64,000 nt of DNA from Erythroxylum novogranatense (taxonomy: Eukaryota; Streptophyta; Magnoliopsida; Malpighiales; Erythroxylaceae), in the NCBI GenBank assembly GCA_029891385.1, contig CM057230.1:32071402-32135401 (forward strand), written 5' to 3'. This document shows positions 22,903-34,734 of the stretch, piece by piece. The translations under genes and the position numbers were made by a program. Within the stretch, counting starts at the first letter, position 1. Every line of letters starts with the position of its first letter. The notes below the pieces were generated by a model. The model was not told the DNA's origin and searched no databases. It saw only the letters and a program-made list of their open reading frames with translations.

Positions 22903-25900
22903 AACAAATAGGATTTATGCTTTTAGAACCCCTAGAACAATCCAATTTGAAACCCTAATAAAACAACACACCATTTCATAAAAAAATTGAATAAGAGTGG
23001 AAAGGAAAATAGAGAGAGATGATCAATCGTACCCTAGTTAGTGCTACAGGAAGTCCAGCGATGAAATCTTCAATTTTTACCCAATGATGAAATCGCTCTC
23101 TTATGCACCACCCATGTATGAAATCACAGAGAACACTTATTAGTCTGATGGAGAAAATAATTTTGTGATAGAAGAAACACCAATGAATGAATTCACTCTT
23201 TTACGAACATTAAGGGATTTTAGGTTAAAGATGAAGGATTTCAAAGTAAGAGTTTTAAGCGTTGATTGACAGAGAAGAGAGGGAGAAGGGAGGGACATCT
23301 TATTTTAGTTTAAACGACATTATTTTACTATCAAAGTGAAATGACATCATTTTGCTAATCAGACAATCTTCTCCTATACCAATTGAGGTGTTTGATTAGT
23401 AAAGGACATCGATATATGGCTGTGCCATGTTATCACATATAACAGTGAGACTAACATTAGGCTAGAATTGAAAAAAATTAAAAGTCTGGGTATTTTATTT
23501 ATACATTTTAAAGTTCGGGCTATAATTAAAATTTTGAAGTTTGGGCTTTTTATAGTAATTAACCCTTACATTTATGACTTCATCTTGTTCTAATATTACT
23601 TTTCATCAAAATAGTAAACACATCGATAGCAATTATATCTATTTCTCTCATCAAAACATCAATTAGAACCTCTTTTGGTTCCATAATCCCCCCTCCAGCC
23701 CCTACCCCCTTTTGATGATGACAAAACGCTTGTGATATTAGAGAAGAACAATAATAAAATTAAGCACACAAATAAGTATTACGATAATGATTAGCTCCTC
23801 CATAATTTAGCATAAAAAATAATTCAATATGAAGAGCCTAATTCAATATCAAGAATAAAAGAGAGATATCCAAAATAAAGAAGCATCCATATATTAAGAT
23901 AACATAAATTTACTCAAGTTTATTATATAAAGTGTAAGAAATACAAAACAATAAACAATTACTCCCCATAAATTTTATCACTTCCTTAAATCTAATATCA
24001 CCAAATTTCTCCCCATTTTTAGGATCATTAAAAAGAAATATATTAACCAATAATGCATAATATAAAGTGTCATGCATTAAGCGTCAAGGTAACTTGGTTA
24101 ACAAGGATGAATTTGGTCAAGATTGTCAAACTTTCTCACTAAAGAGTATTAGGTTAGTTCTGATAGAAACATCCCTAATTATGTCTAATTTGGAAAATCT
24201 CCAGTTTCAGTATTGTGCCTAAGTTGAAACATTTAATTAAAGCATCAAGGGAAAGTTTTGACAAAATTAGAGGTTGGAATTGTAACAAATAAAAACATAA
24301 TTGCAATATCCAATAATCAAATTTATAAAAGAATGTATAAATTTGAAAGCCCTAAAAATTTTAAAATAGAAACATGAAAAGTGTCTATAGTACCAATATT
24401 GAACAAAATTAAAGATATATTGATATAATTAAAAGGAAAACAAATTCAATTCCTTTTATAATTTAAATATAAAGAAATTAATTTAAAATAAAAATCATAA
24501 TTAAGAAAAATTTTGAAAATCCCTAATATGAATTCAAGAATGAAAAAAAATTGATTTGTCGACCATATAGCTATAATAGTCATAGTCAACCAATGAATTG
24601 TATGGTTGACTAGTATATGAATCCATTCTATTTACTAACTCACTAGAAAGAAAAGTCCTAGACAAGGGGATATTGATTGACTACTCTTAACATATTGATC
24701 GAATTGTGTGAGTAATTGAATGACCATAACTTTGACTAGAACATCCTATAAAAACTATATAAATTCTTAAAAGTGGGGCATTCGTCAACTACTGTAAGAA
24801 ATTGGTTGACTAGTGTGAGTAATTGGAAGACCAAATCTTCAATGAAATAAAAAACATAACTCACTAGAAAGGTATAATGTAAGATTTTTATTACATTGGT
24901 CAATCACAATAGGACATTGGTTAACTAGTATGTTATAAATGTTAGAAAACAACCTTAAAACTTAAATTTAAAAATTAAAACACTTAAGTTACAGTAATAT
25001 CAATTAGGAATTATAAAAACTTTTAAAGAGACTTTAAAAAAATCATGCCTAATTTTCTCCTATTATCTTAATTCATTAGTGAAAACCAAATGTTCATCGC
25101 TAAGGATCTAGACTTTAAATCACGCAAATGTGCAAGATGTCATATATTTCTAATTCACGAACTAATAATTACCTCTTATTGAACATTACTTATGATTAAT
25201 TTGAATAAAGATTTTTCTTAGGTTTACAAACTATTAGAAGCATCTCATCTCCCTCACTTGGTTCAACAATTTGCTCTTTTGAAAAGTCTTTGGTGGTTAA
25301 ATTCTCCACATCCTAAAATAATATCTTAGAAACTTTCTTAGAGGTAATAAGGTTATAGTCATCATGATAAAATGCATAAACTCCTTAATAATACTCAATT
25401 CAATAACTACTATCTCTACTATTTACCTTTTGCTCTTTCTTTTCTAGTAGCCTTACAAACTAAGTAATCAATATGTTTTAAGAACTAAGTAAGCTTAGTT
25501 CCTTAGCTGTTAGGTTCCTTCTTCTTTTTAACCCACATTTTCTATTGCTTGAAATTTTTTGTTTAATAAGACAAAATGTATCAACATGTATATTTTCAAC
25601 ACAAAAATGATATACCATGTTATATGAGTGATGATGATACATATATGCATTTTTTTTGTACCTCTTTGTGTGTATGTATAATATGGAATATTTCGTTTGA
25701 CATTAAATTTATTGAATGTTCTCCTTAGGTAGTGAAATATCTTATAATTATATATGTGATGCCAATCTGATTAAAACCTTGATGTATGCTTTTTGAGTTT
25801 TAAAAATAAGTGAGTAGGTTTATCTGTTATTATAGAAGTTATGCATATTCTTTCCGTAATAGTAGTAAACTATATGCCTAGTTGTGAGCCATATATGAAA

Positions 25901-25951
25901 GCAAGATGTCTGCTTTTAGGATAAGTCCTAATGGATGTGAAATGTGTATGC
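22903..25951. other. AT-rich flank with probable Copia remnant
   Basis: No long reading frame. At about 23687-23726 the minus strand reads TTTTGTCATCATCAAAA followed by GGGGGTAGGGG. This resembles the 3' end of Copia (Sirevirus-like) internal regions, where such a phrase meets the polypurine tract. At 24550-24940 the phrase GGTTGACTAGT recurs in degenerate form three or four times. At 23470-23570 three degenerate units of type AAAGTTYGGGCTATAATT follow each other. The Copia gag fragment at 61604-62088 has the same strand and lies just beyond element A, so both may be parts of one older Copia copy. Confidence 0.4.
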
Positions 25952-25956
25952 ATATG
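25952..25956 (+). repeat. Target-site duplication ATATG of element A (left)
   Basis: ATATG precedes the LTR start TGTTGGGCCCC and is repeated at 61599-61603 after the LTR end GGTCCAACA. Confidence 0.88.
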
Positions 25957-28515
25957 TGTTGGGCCCCAATTTTTTTTTTCATTTATTTAATTGATTATTT
26001 ATTGATTTATTCGATTACTTTTATTACTTTTTATTTTGCTTTAAGTGTTTTAATTGTGTATATATATATATATTGTTGATTCATGGATTTAGCAAGTATG
26101 GTTGGGAATTAGAATTTTGAAGTTAAAGTGAATGATTAGAATTAATTGGATTAATTGGTAGTAGGCTTGTGATATGTGTAGAGCCATATGAGTCAAATAA
26201 GGGCTTGTTAGGAAGAATGGGCTTTTGAGGTTAATGGGATAAGTAGAAGGAGGAAAGCCCAAAAGCATTGTAAGTTATAAGGAGAGCTAAACGTACGTAG
26301 TTTTGAGGTAGGCTATAAGTTGAGGAATAAGTGAAGTAAGAGGAGGAGAAGCAAGTTGTCGTAGAGAAAAGAAAAGGAAGAGAAACGTGAGCCAAAAAGA
26401 AAGGGAGTTTCGGCCAAGAGGAGAAGAGAGAGTCGTAGGAAGCTTGAAGAAGAAGAAGAAAAAAAGAAGGAAATCTACTCGTTTGCGGTAAGTTCCATCT
26501 TTGCTTATGTTAGATTCTAGAATGGGAGGAAATGGAGGTTAGGGTTTGTGTATGGTTTGAAGAAAGAAAGAAGAGAAAGGTGGAATCAATGGATTTAGGA
26601 TTTCTAAGTTAGGGTTTTGGGTTTTTCTAGCTTAAATGGCCTATGGGTAGGTTAGGTTTAAAGTTTATTTTATCTTTGCTTGATTTATGAATGTTATGCC
26701 TTTTCCTTTAGAATGTATTTATTGAATGGAGTGTGGTTTAATTGAAGGAAATCAAGAAAACCCCACTCAAGATAAGGAGGAAGGGCAATCTTGAATTCGG
26801 ATCCCAATATTTAGGTGGGTAACATTTTTATAGTTGTTGTGTAATGGGCAAATGCCCTATGTGTGCAATCTTTGTTAAATTGTGTGTTTATTGAAAGTGT
26901 ATTTCCTTTGATTTGAAAGAAAAGTATAAAACTATGATGATTTGGTAAAATGAAAGAAGCATAAAATGCCATTTTCCTTTTTGAATATTTGAGCATAAAT
27001 TGGTTGTGATTGGGCAAGAGAGAACCCGTTTCGATAGTCTCGTGCACGATGACCCACAACCTTCTCTCGGCTGCCCGCTTGAGGCCACGAGATCCTGAGA
27101 AATCGGACTCGTTGTATTACGGTGTAAACCGTTGTGTTTAAGGAACTCTCGAGCCAATTGTGTGCATTTCATCATTTTGGTGTTATGATGCATAATGTGT
27201 GTTTTAATTGATAGAAGATTTCATGTTATGCTTTATGTGATGATTTTGGTTAGTTTATGATTTATGTGATGAAGTTGAGTTATTTGGACTTTACATGATA
27301 GATTGCTAATGTTTCGGATTCTTTTATGTGATGTATGGCTCATTACTCGATGGCTATAAAGGTGTTAGCCACTGAGCCGTGTTTTGCTCACCCCATTCTC
27401 CCTCCTCAGGTGCAAATCAAGTTGAGCGCTGAACCTTGCAAGGCGTCGAGCATAACTCCAAGACTTTAGACACTTTTGTATTAAGTTAGTAACTAGCTTT
27501 TGGATAGCTTTATAAGCATATTAAGCATTGAGCATCTCATATTTTGTAGAGCGTTCTCTTACCTTTCTATAGCCACCAAGTTTGTAAAATTTGGAGTTCG
27601 GTATCAAAAGTTATGATGGTTACAAGTTTTGGTACTGTTTATGAAGTGCTAGTCGATCGGTCTTGGAGTAAACTTTTGATCCCTTTAGAAGCCGAGCTTG
27701 CTCTTAGGTCCTTCTTGAAAATGGTAGAGCTATCTTTTAGCTTTCCAACGCCTCAAACCTTGTCTGATTTGGAGCTCGGAGTCAAAAGATATGAAGGTTT
27801 GAAATTTGAAGGTCGGATCGCGTGGCCGATCGCTCGCACGCGCGCATCCACGCGAGCGAGCTCCCACTTGCCAGCCCGCGCGGACGAGCTCCCATGCGCA
27901 GCCGCGCGACCTTTGGGGTCGACTTGTGGCCGACCGACCTCCCTCTCTTCATTTGGCCATAACTTTTTAGTCCGACCTCCGATTAAGCTGATTTTTGAAG
28001 CGATAGGCTCCTAAGAAAATTTTCTATCTTTTTATACCTGATTGATTAGTATTGCTTTTAAATTATAAAAAGTGGATTGAAACAAAGTGTGATGGTCGGT
28101 CGTTAAAGTCTGAATATACTTCAATGATTTCAAAATATCTTGAGCTATAGAGCTCCGATCGGGTCAATTCTTGTTTTAAATTAAACTAGAGACTTAGATC
28201 TACGAGTTATATGAAGGTGCCGAGCTGCAATCTAGCGTCTAAGACTTTCAATTTCTGGCATGAAGTCGGTAGAGTGTTCAGTCTTGGTTATTTTTCTTTA
28301 AGACAGTATTTTGGCTATAACTTCTTCATTTCTAATCCAAATTGAGCGTTTTTGGTGGCGTTAGAACCATTGAAATATGAGGAACAAATGTCATTAAGAA
28401 GCCGATCCGAAATTCCTATTGAAAGTCCCCCAAATTGTGGTCAAAAAGTCATCAGTTTTGGGCCTTCTATGCTTGTGTGTTTTCGAATGTTGGGCCTCGG
28501 AGACGGGATCCAACA
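25957..28515 (+). repeat. 5' LTR of element A
   Basis: Starts TGTTGGGCCCCAATTT and ends GACGGGATCCAACA; 2559 bp. There is a donor-like GCG/GTAAGTTCC near 26488 and an acceptor-like CCCTCCTCAG near 27410. Compared with the 3' LTR it lacks 547 bp after 27548, a deletion between two TGTA copies. It keeps 135 bp (27904-28038) that the 3' LTR has lost. A (TA)n run lies near 26056. Confidence 0.92.
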
Positions 28516-28520
28516 TTGTT

Positions 28521-28532
28521 TGGTATCAGAGC
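28521..28532 (+). other. Primer-binding site of element A (tRNA-iMet)
   Basis: TGGTATCAGAGC, 5 bases after the 5' LTR end. Confidence 0.93.
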
Positions 28533-28712
28533 TTAGGTTTATTCCTAGGCTTAGGATGCATAGTAGTGAAATTGTTTTGTTATGTCATTAAATTTTTGCG
28601 TGTACGAGTTGATTGTTTGTATTAAGTGACATGCATATCATGCATACATATAGGAACTAAGAATTTAAAAGGAATTGTAGCTAATCATAAATATTTTCAT
28701 TGAAGGAGTAAG

Positions 28713-29815
28713 ATGCCACCTCGTAGAAGGAAACGAGGAGTTCTGCAAGGTTCAATTGCACCTGACTCTCCACTGAGAGAGGAGAGCACGGATGAGTCCG
28801 TAGCCCCGGGAGTGGCTGAGGCTTCTCTAGGGCAAAGTAGTGAGCCCCTCCGACCTCAGACGCAGCAATCACCTAGTCAGTCTGAGCAAGTGCCTGCTCT
28901 AGATCCGATACTGTTCCAGGCATTTACCCAAGCCTTTGTTCAGGCTATGGGTCAAATACCACAGGCTTCTGGTTCGGCCCCAGTTAAGAAGGGGAGACGG
29001 TTTGACAAGTTGAGGAAGTACGGAGCGGTGGACTTCTACGGGACCACGGATCCTGAGGAAGCCGAGACCTGGTTGAGGAAGACCGAGAGGGTCTTGGATC
29101 AGATGGAGTGCGAGGATGATGAGAGGGTGGTCTATGCTGCCAGTTTACTCCAGAGAGATGCCTTGCACTAGTGGGGGTGTGTACCGAGGAGTCAGCTGAA
29201 GCCGATAGGGTTGACATGGGGAGACTTCCTGGCTGCTTACAGGAAGAAGTATCTATCTGAGGTGTACATTCAGTAGAAACAGAGGGAGTTTTTGAGTCTC
29301 ACCCAGAGGGAGATGACAGTTACTGAATATGAGTGCCGATTCACCTAGCTATCGAGGTATGCTACAGAGATGATATTCAGTGAGGCTGCAAAGTACCGTC
29401 GGTTTGAGTCGGGCCTACACCTGGCTATTAGAGAGAAGGTGGTAGTGCAGAAATTTGGCGACTTTCAACAGCTGGTTGAAGCAGCGTTGAGAGTTGAGAA
29501 CATCGAGAACATTAAGAGTGCAGTTAGCAGGAAAAGAAAGGGAAGAGAGCAGTTCAGGAGGGGAGGTGGTACTTTTATACCTGAGAGAAGTGCCAGAACC
29601 TTTCCTGTGCAGCGGTGGGAGCCGACCTAGACCTGTGAGGACTCCTACTGTTTCTCACCAAGCCTCAACGGTGGGCGGCAGTAGAAGGGGAGATGGGGAT
29701 AGGCCACCCCTTCCCAAATGTTTGTGGGAGGCATCATAGAGGAGAATGTTACAGAGTAACAAGAGCATGTTTCAATTGTGGACAGAAGGGACACATCGCC
29801 AAAGAGTGCCCTAAG
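28713..29815 (+). pseudogene. gag: gag of element A (interrupted)
   Basis: Gag forms the particle that packages the element RNA. The start MPPRRRKRG is typical of Tekay-like Gag. The frame continues through FDKLRKYGAVDFYGT and AETWLRKTERVLDQM. It meets TAG at 29169, at about 29274 and at about 29346, yet the same frame resumes with REMTVTEYECRFT and RFESGLHLAIREKV. It then ends after 29630 by frameshift. The CCHC zinc knuckle (CFNCGQKGHIAKEC, 29768-29809) is in the frame of the following pol. A TAA just after it separates it from pol. The C-to-T or G-to-A type of the stops suggests decay and not programmed readthrough. Confidence 0.85.
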
Positions 29816-29839
29816 TCGGACAGAAGAGAGGGATAACAG

Positions 29840-32074
29840 ATGCAAGCTTTCAGGAGAACAGAGACAGTGGGACAGAAGGCTGTAAATGAAGTGGGTAGCT
29901 CTGGAGTGCCTAAGAGAGCTCATCCTCTAGACAGATCCAGGGGGCAAGCACTAGCTAGAGTGTTTGCAATGACTCGAGAGGAGGTAGAGATCGCTCCAGA
30001 AGTGGTGACGGGTATGGTTAAATTATTTGATGATGATGTTCTTGCTTTAATTGATTCGGGTTCTACCCATTCTTTTGTGTCGTTGGGTAGGACTGTGCCT
30101 AGAAGGAAGTTGAGCCCATTGGATACTCCGCTGATGGTGAGTACTCCGATCGGCCAGTATATTATTATCAGTCAAGTGTATAGAGAGTGTGAGATAGGGA
30201 TTAGTGGAGGAAAATTTGTGGTGGACTTGATGCCCTTGAAGATGGGAGGATTGGATGTGATCCTAGGTATGGATACATTAGAAAAGTATCATGCCAATTT
30301 AGACTGCAAGCAGAAGACAGTGGAATTCGAGCTAGAGAATGACAAAAAAGTGGTATTTATAGGAGATAGAAAAGCCAGTTTACCTCGGATTGTTTCGGCT
30401 TTGACAGTAAAGAGAATGATGAGTAAGAGGTGTGAAGCATTCTTGGCCTATGTGTTAGACACGAAGGCAGATAGAGGGAGGTTGGAAGACATTCCTGTAG
30501 TCAGGGAATTCCCGGACGTCTTTTCCGAGGAATTGCCAGGACTACCTCCGCCTAGGGAAATTGAATTTCCAATTGAGCTTCTTCCAGGTACTGCACCGAT
30601 CTCAATTCCGCCTTACCGAATGGCTGTGGCAGAATTGAAGGAGCTTAAGGAACAATTGGAGGATTTATTAGAGAAGGGTTACATTAGGCCGAGCTCTTCG
30701 CCTTGGGGAGCTTCGGTTCACTTTGTGAGGAAGAAGGATGGGTCGTTACGGATGTGTATGGATTATAGGAAGTTGAATCATGCCACTATTAAGAACAGAT
30801 ATCCGCTCCCGCTCATAGATGACTTATTTGACCAGTTGCAAGGGGCGAGAGTCTTTTCCAAGATAGATTTGAGATCGGGTTACCATCAGTTGAGGATTAA
30901 GGAGACCGATGTGTCAAAGACTGCTTTTAGGACGCGGTATGGCCACTTTGAGTTTTTGGTTATGCCTTTCAGGTTAACAAATGCTCCTGCAGTCTTTATG
31001 GATTTGATGAATAGATTCTTCAAGTCTTTCTTAGACCAATTTATCATTGTCTTTATTGATGATATATTGGTCTATTCTAAGAGTGATGAGGAGCATGAGA
31101 ATCATTTGAGGGTTGCCTTGGAGACCTTGAGAAGGAATGAATTGTATGTCAAATTCGATAAATGCGAATTTTGGTTAAGAGAAGTAGTATTTCTTGGGCA
31201 TGTGATTTCAGAGCGCGGAGTGCATGTGGATCCACAAAAGATAGAAGCTGTGGTTAAATGGGAAGCACCTAAGAATGTAGCTGAAGTGAGAAGTTTCTTG
31301 GGACTAGCCAGATATTACAGGAGGTTTGTGGAGGGCTTTTCTATGATAGCTGCTCCACTTTCCAAATTGACGAGGAAGAATCAGAAATTTGAGTGGACTG
31401 AGGAGTGTCAGAGCAGTTTTGAGGAATTAAAGAATAGGCTTACTACTGCACCGATCTTGACATTACCCTATGGTGATGATGGATACATTGTATACAGTGA
31501 CGCCTCTAGGAAGGGTTTAGGGTGTGTATTGATGCAAGGAGAGAAAGTGATTGCCTATGCTTCTAGGCAATTAAAGCTTTATGAGATGAACTATCCTATT
31601 CATGATTTGGAATTGGCTGCTATAATTTTAGCATTGAAGATTTGGAGACATTACTTGTATGGAGTTACCACTAGGGTATTTACAGACCATAAGAGTCTTA
31701 AGTACTTGTTGATCCAGAAAGAGCTGAATTTGAGACAGAGACGATGGTTAGAATTGTTAAAAGATTATGATTTGATGATAGACTACCATCCGGGAAAAGC
31801 TAATGTGGTAGCCGATGCACTAAGTAGGAAGTCCACTATGGCACATGTGGAAACGGTGTATCTTCCCTTGTTGAAGGAATTATCCATACTTAATGTGACG
31901 TTGAGACAAGTTGAACCTGATTGTATCTTGGCAAATTTCATATTGAGACCAGTATTGAAAGAAAAGATTAAAGAATTGCAGGAATGGGATGAGTACTTGA
32001 GTAAGATTAGAGAAGAGGTAAAGAATGGCAAACCTTCTGAAGTAGAGGTAAAGGAAGATGGATTGATGGATTGA
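29840..32074 (+). pseudogene. pol: pol of element A: protease, reverse transcriptase, RNase H
   Basis: One open stretch of 744 codons. The aspartic protease has [11 protein letters not shown] (catalytic Asp near residue 72) and VILGMD near 140. Reverse transcriptase starts with the VVREFPDVF and PPYRMA blocks, then MDYRKLN, and has the FIDD catalytic pair at about 405-408. The usual MPFGLTNAP block reads MPFRLTNAP. RNase H follows, with VYSDAS, a DLELAA block, TDHKSL and ADALSRK. The frame breaks at 32074 inside a GATTGATG repeat, before the integrase zinc-binding part. This enzyme set would copy element RNA into DNA. The separation from Gag and the break make this copy non-functional. Confidence 0.93.
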
Positions 32075-33059
32075 TCGTTATGGGCAATAGATTGTGTGTT
32101 CCAGACATGTTAGAGCTGAAGGATGAGATTCTTGATGAGGTGCACAATGCTCCTTATGCAATGCACCCAGGGAGTTCTAAGATGTATCAGGATTTGAAAG
32201 AGTATTTTTGGTAGAAGGGAATGAGGAAAGATGTGGCAGAGTATGCTAAAAGATGTTTAGTGTGTCAGCAAGTTAAAGTTGAACACCAAGCACCTTCAGG
32301 CAAGCTTAATCCTTTGCCGATCCCGGAATGGAAATGGGAGAAGATTACTATAGATTTTCTGATGGGATTACCGAGGACTAGTAAGAAGCATTATGCTATA
32401 TGGGTGATTGTCGATAGGTTGACCAAGTCAGCACACTTCTTGCCAATTAGACAGACAGATTCTTTGAATGTTTTGGCTAAGAAGTATATGGATGAGGTAA
32501 TCAGACTTCATGGGATTCCAAGCTCGATAGTTTCTGATAGGGATCCTAGGTTTACCTCCAGATTTTGGGAAAGCTTGCAGAAGGCTTTGGGGACTAAATT
32601 GCATTTTAGTACGGCTTTCCATCCGCAGACTGATGGACAATCGGAGAGGACGATACGGACCTTGGAGGCAATGTTGAGAGCTTGTGCTTTGGATTTTAAA
32701 GGTTCATGGGATGATCACCTACCGTTGATTGAGTTTGCTTACAATAATTCCTATCACTCGGGAAGTCAAATGGCACCATATGAGGCTTTGTATGGTAGGA
32801 GATGCAAAACTCCTATTTGTTGGGATGAGGAAGGTGAAAGAAAGCTTGTAGGACCTGAATTGGTACAGATTACGGTCGATAAAATCAAAGTGGTAAAGCA
32901 GAGGCTTAAAACAACTCAAGATCGGATGAAAAGCTACACGGACGTCTATAGGAAAGAGATGGAATTTGAAGTGGGAGATAAGGTGTTTCTTAGAGTTTCT
33001 CCATAGAAAGGTGTTTTGAGGTTTGGTAAAAAAGGGCAAGCTTAGCCCGAGGTACATAG
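32075..33059 (+). pseudogene. pol: integrase of element A (interrupted, then split)
   Basis: The HHCC zinc-binding part reads on from 32075 in a shifted frame; CLVCQQVK closes it near 32265. Within it a TAG at about 32214 replaces the second Trp of the usual FWWPGM. The catalytic core is open from 32221: WVIVDRLTKS, then SDRDPRF and DGQSERT supply the D-D-E triad. Later NNSYHSG, APYEALYGR and VGDKVFLRVSP are the C-terminal motifs. A TAG at 33004 again replaces a Trp, and an extra G in GGTAAAAAAGGG shifts the frame. Element B follows at 33060; the chromodomain continues at 58243. Confidence 0.92.
33055..33059 (+). repeat. Target-site duplication CATAG of the B composite (left)
   Basis: CATAG before TGTAGCACCCC; repeated at 58243-58247 after GATGTTACA. 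Removing one copy with the insertion restores the local reading of A pol around the Tyr-Ile-Gly-Pro motif. Confidence 0.93.
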
Positions 33060-33423
33060 TGTAGCACCCCCTTACCATGTGATATGTACCGGGACGCCCG
33101 TAGGTCATTCCGACACATACCCTACGATAAGGGTGCGCTACGAACAGTCACTAACACTCCACATGGCATCAAAAATCATAAAGCATTAATATGAAATCCA
33201 CTAATTTTTGAAACCATAAATTATCATTTCATAACCTCAAAGCAGTAAATTTACACTGTTGGTATGTTCAGACATTACTCCAAAAGAAAATCAAACAAAA
33301 AGCTAGCTAGGTCATCCCTCAAAAAGTGCCAGCTGACCGACCTGTGTGCCATGACTTCTCTTGCCAACTCGATCTACACGGCAGGAAAAGTCTCTCTAGA
33401 GCTATGAGTCTACTCTCTCGGTC

Positions 33424-34055
33424 CTGAAAAATAATTTGCAATTTTGGGTGAGTTTGCGAACTCAATGAGGAACCATCATCGATGGTTCACCCAATTCATG
33501 CATATACACATACATAACACAGATACGCACAATTATCTCACCAAATCACATTTAGTAGTACCACATAATTTTCATAACAATCCAAAGAACCAATTCAAAT
33601 GCACATAAAATGTGTATGAGACGCTTTTCCAATTTATTACGTTGTTGTGATGGCGCTCAGAATCGTCCCATTAAGGGCACATTAAACGGTGAGCCATAGG
33701 CTCTGAATCACTGTGGGCTCAAGGCCCAATCACGTTGAGCTTTAAGCTCTCGTTGGCTGCTCTGGTCACAACTGCCAATTACTGATCATGCAATTATGCA
33801 TGAAGTGCATATGTCCAAATAAAACAATACCAACATCATATCAAATCCCAATTCAACATATCCACATAAGTCTCGCACAGGTAATCGTAAGAAAATCACA
33901 TATGACACTTCTATGTCAGAATTCTCCAATCCCTCGGACCTCCGGTCCGCAATCCAGGCACAAACAAACACAATTTTCCCACCATTATTCTCCACAGGGT
34001 TCTAAGTGCAGAATTATAAACACTTACTAACCGAGGAACCATCTAGGTTACTCAC
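33424..34055 (-). other. Predicted LTR intron (LTR 1 of B)
   Basis: The minus-strand donor is TAA/GTGAGTAACC and the acceptor is ATTATTTTTCAG/GACC; 632 bp. Equivalent intervals lie at 42003-42631 (LTR 2, where the acceptor AG has become AA), 43326-43939 (solo LTR) and 54668-55283 (LTR 3). Confidence 0.5.
33644..33772 (-). repeat. Hairpin array, LTR 1 of B
   Basis: Hairpins GAGCCataGGCTC, GGGCTcaaGGCCC-like and GAGCTttaAGCTC lie between TTGTGA (about 33645) and TCACAA (about 33766). The same class of array as in element C, in a different LTR family. Other copies: 42219-42351, 43542-43660 and about 54886-55015, with progressively poorer closing stems. Confidence 0.65.
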
Positions 34056-34548
34056 TTAATAACTTCCGAGCTAATGCCGGGAAATCTCTGCAACGTCCGT
34101 GGGATGACGTTCCAACTGAGCCTCTATAACAATTAAAATAAGGAAACATTACTAACTGAATAGTTAAAAATATCAAACAATGCACATGGAATAAGTAAAA
34201 CGTGTATAATGCATGTTCATGGCATTCCCGGACCTAATCCAAAATTTTCCCATAATAAAATCCGTCTATAAATTAGAAACCTATTGGCGCTGACGGTGCG
34301 CAATTTGGACCTCTATAGGTCCCCAATTAAACAAAACAGTGATTAAAGGCTCCGTTACCCGGGGCCACGTCAATTTTCCGTCCAAAAATCCCGAATTTCT
34401 CAGAAAATGAAATTCAATATTCTATGAATCCGATGCCTCAAGAATCAGGTCAATCGGACGTCGAACGGAAAAGAAATTGACAAAAGAAACAATTAGGTCA
34501 CTTAATGCCAACTAATAAAAAAAATAAATATATATATATAAGCGCCTG

Positions 34549-34637
34549 CCTCGCGGGGGCGAGATGTCGCCCTCGCGAGGCCGACTCACCTCGCTTCGTC
34601 GCGAGGGCGAGGCGTCGCCCTCGCGATCCGGCGAGGT
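34549..34637 (-). repeat. GC-rich hairpin block, LTR 1 of B
   Basis: It contains a perfect 12-bp stem, TCGCGAGGGCGA (34599-34610) with TCGCCCTCGCGA (34615-34626), 4-base loop. A second long hairpin, GCCTCGCGGGGGCGA against TCGCCCTCGCGAGGC, lies just before it. Counterparts at 47165-47295 and 55768-55900 have CATG where this copy has CGCG in several arms. Confidence 0.7.
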
Positions 34638-34734
34638 TCAACCTCACTTCATTCCCCTTTTTTTTTCCTATTTCCAATCCGAATTTCCAACAACAATAAT
34701 TCTTAGCACACAAATCGGAAAAATACAAACCATA

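Noticed and set aside
26888..27193. 101-codon minus-strand frame present in both A LTRs
   Set aside because: Shared only because the LTRs are copies. It lies inside the predicted LTR intron and has no domain likeness.
27613..28014. 133-codon frame in the 5' LTR of A
   Set aside because: It runs over modules and the GC-rich block. The 3' LTR counterpart is shorter and truncated, and there is no domain likeness.
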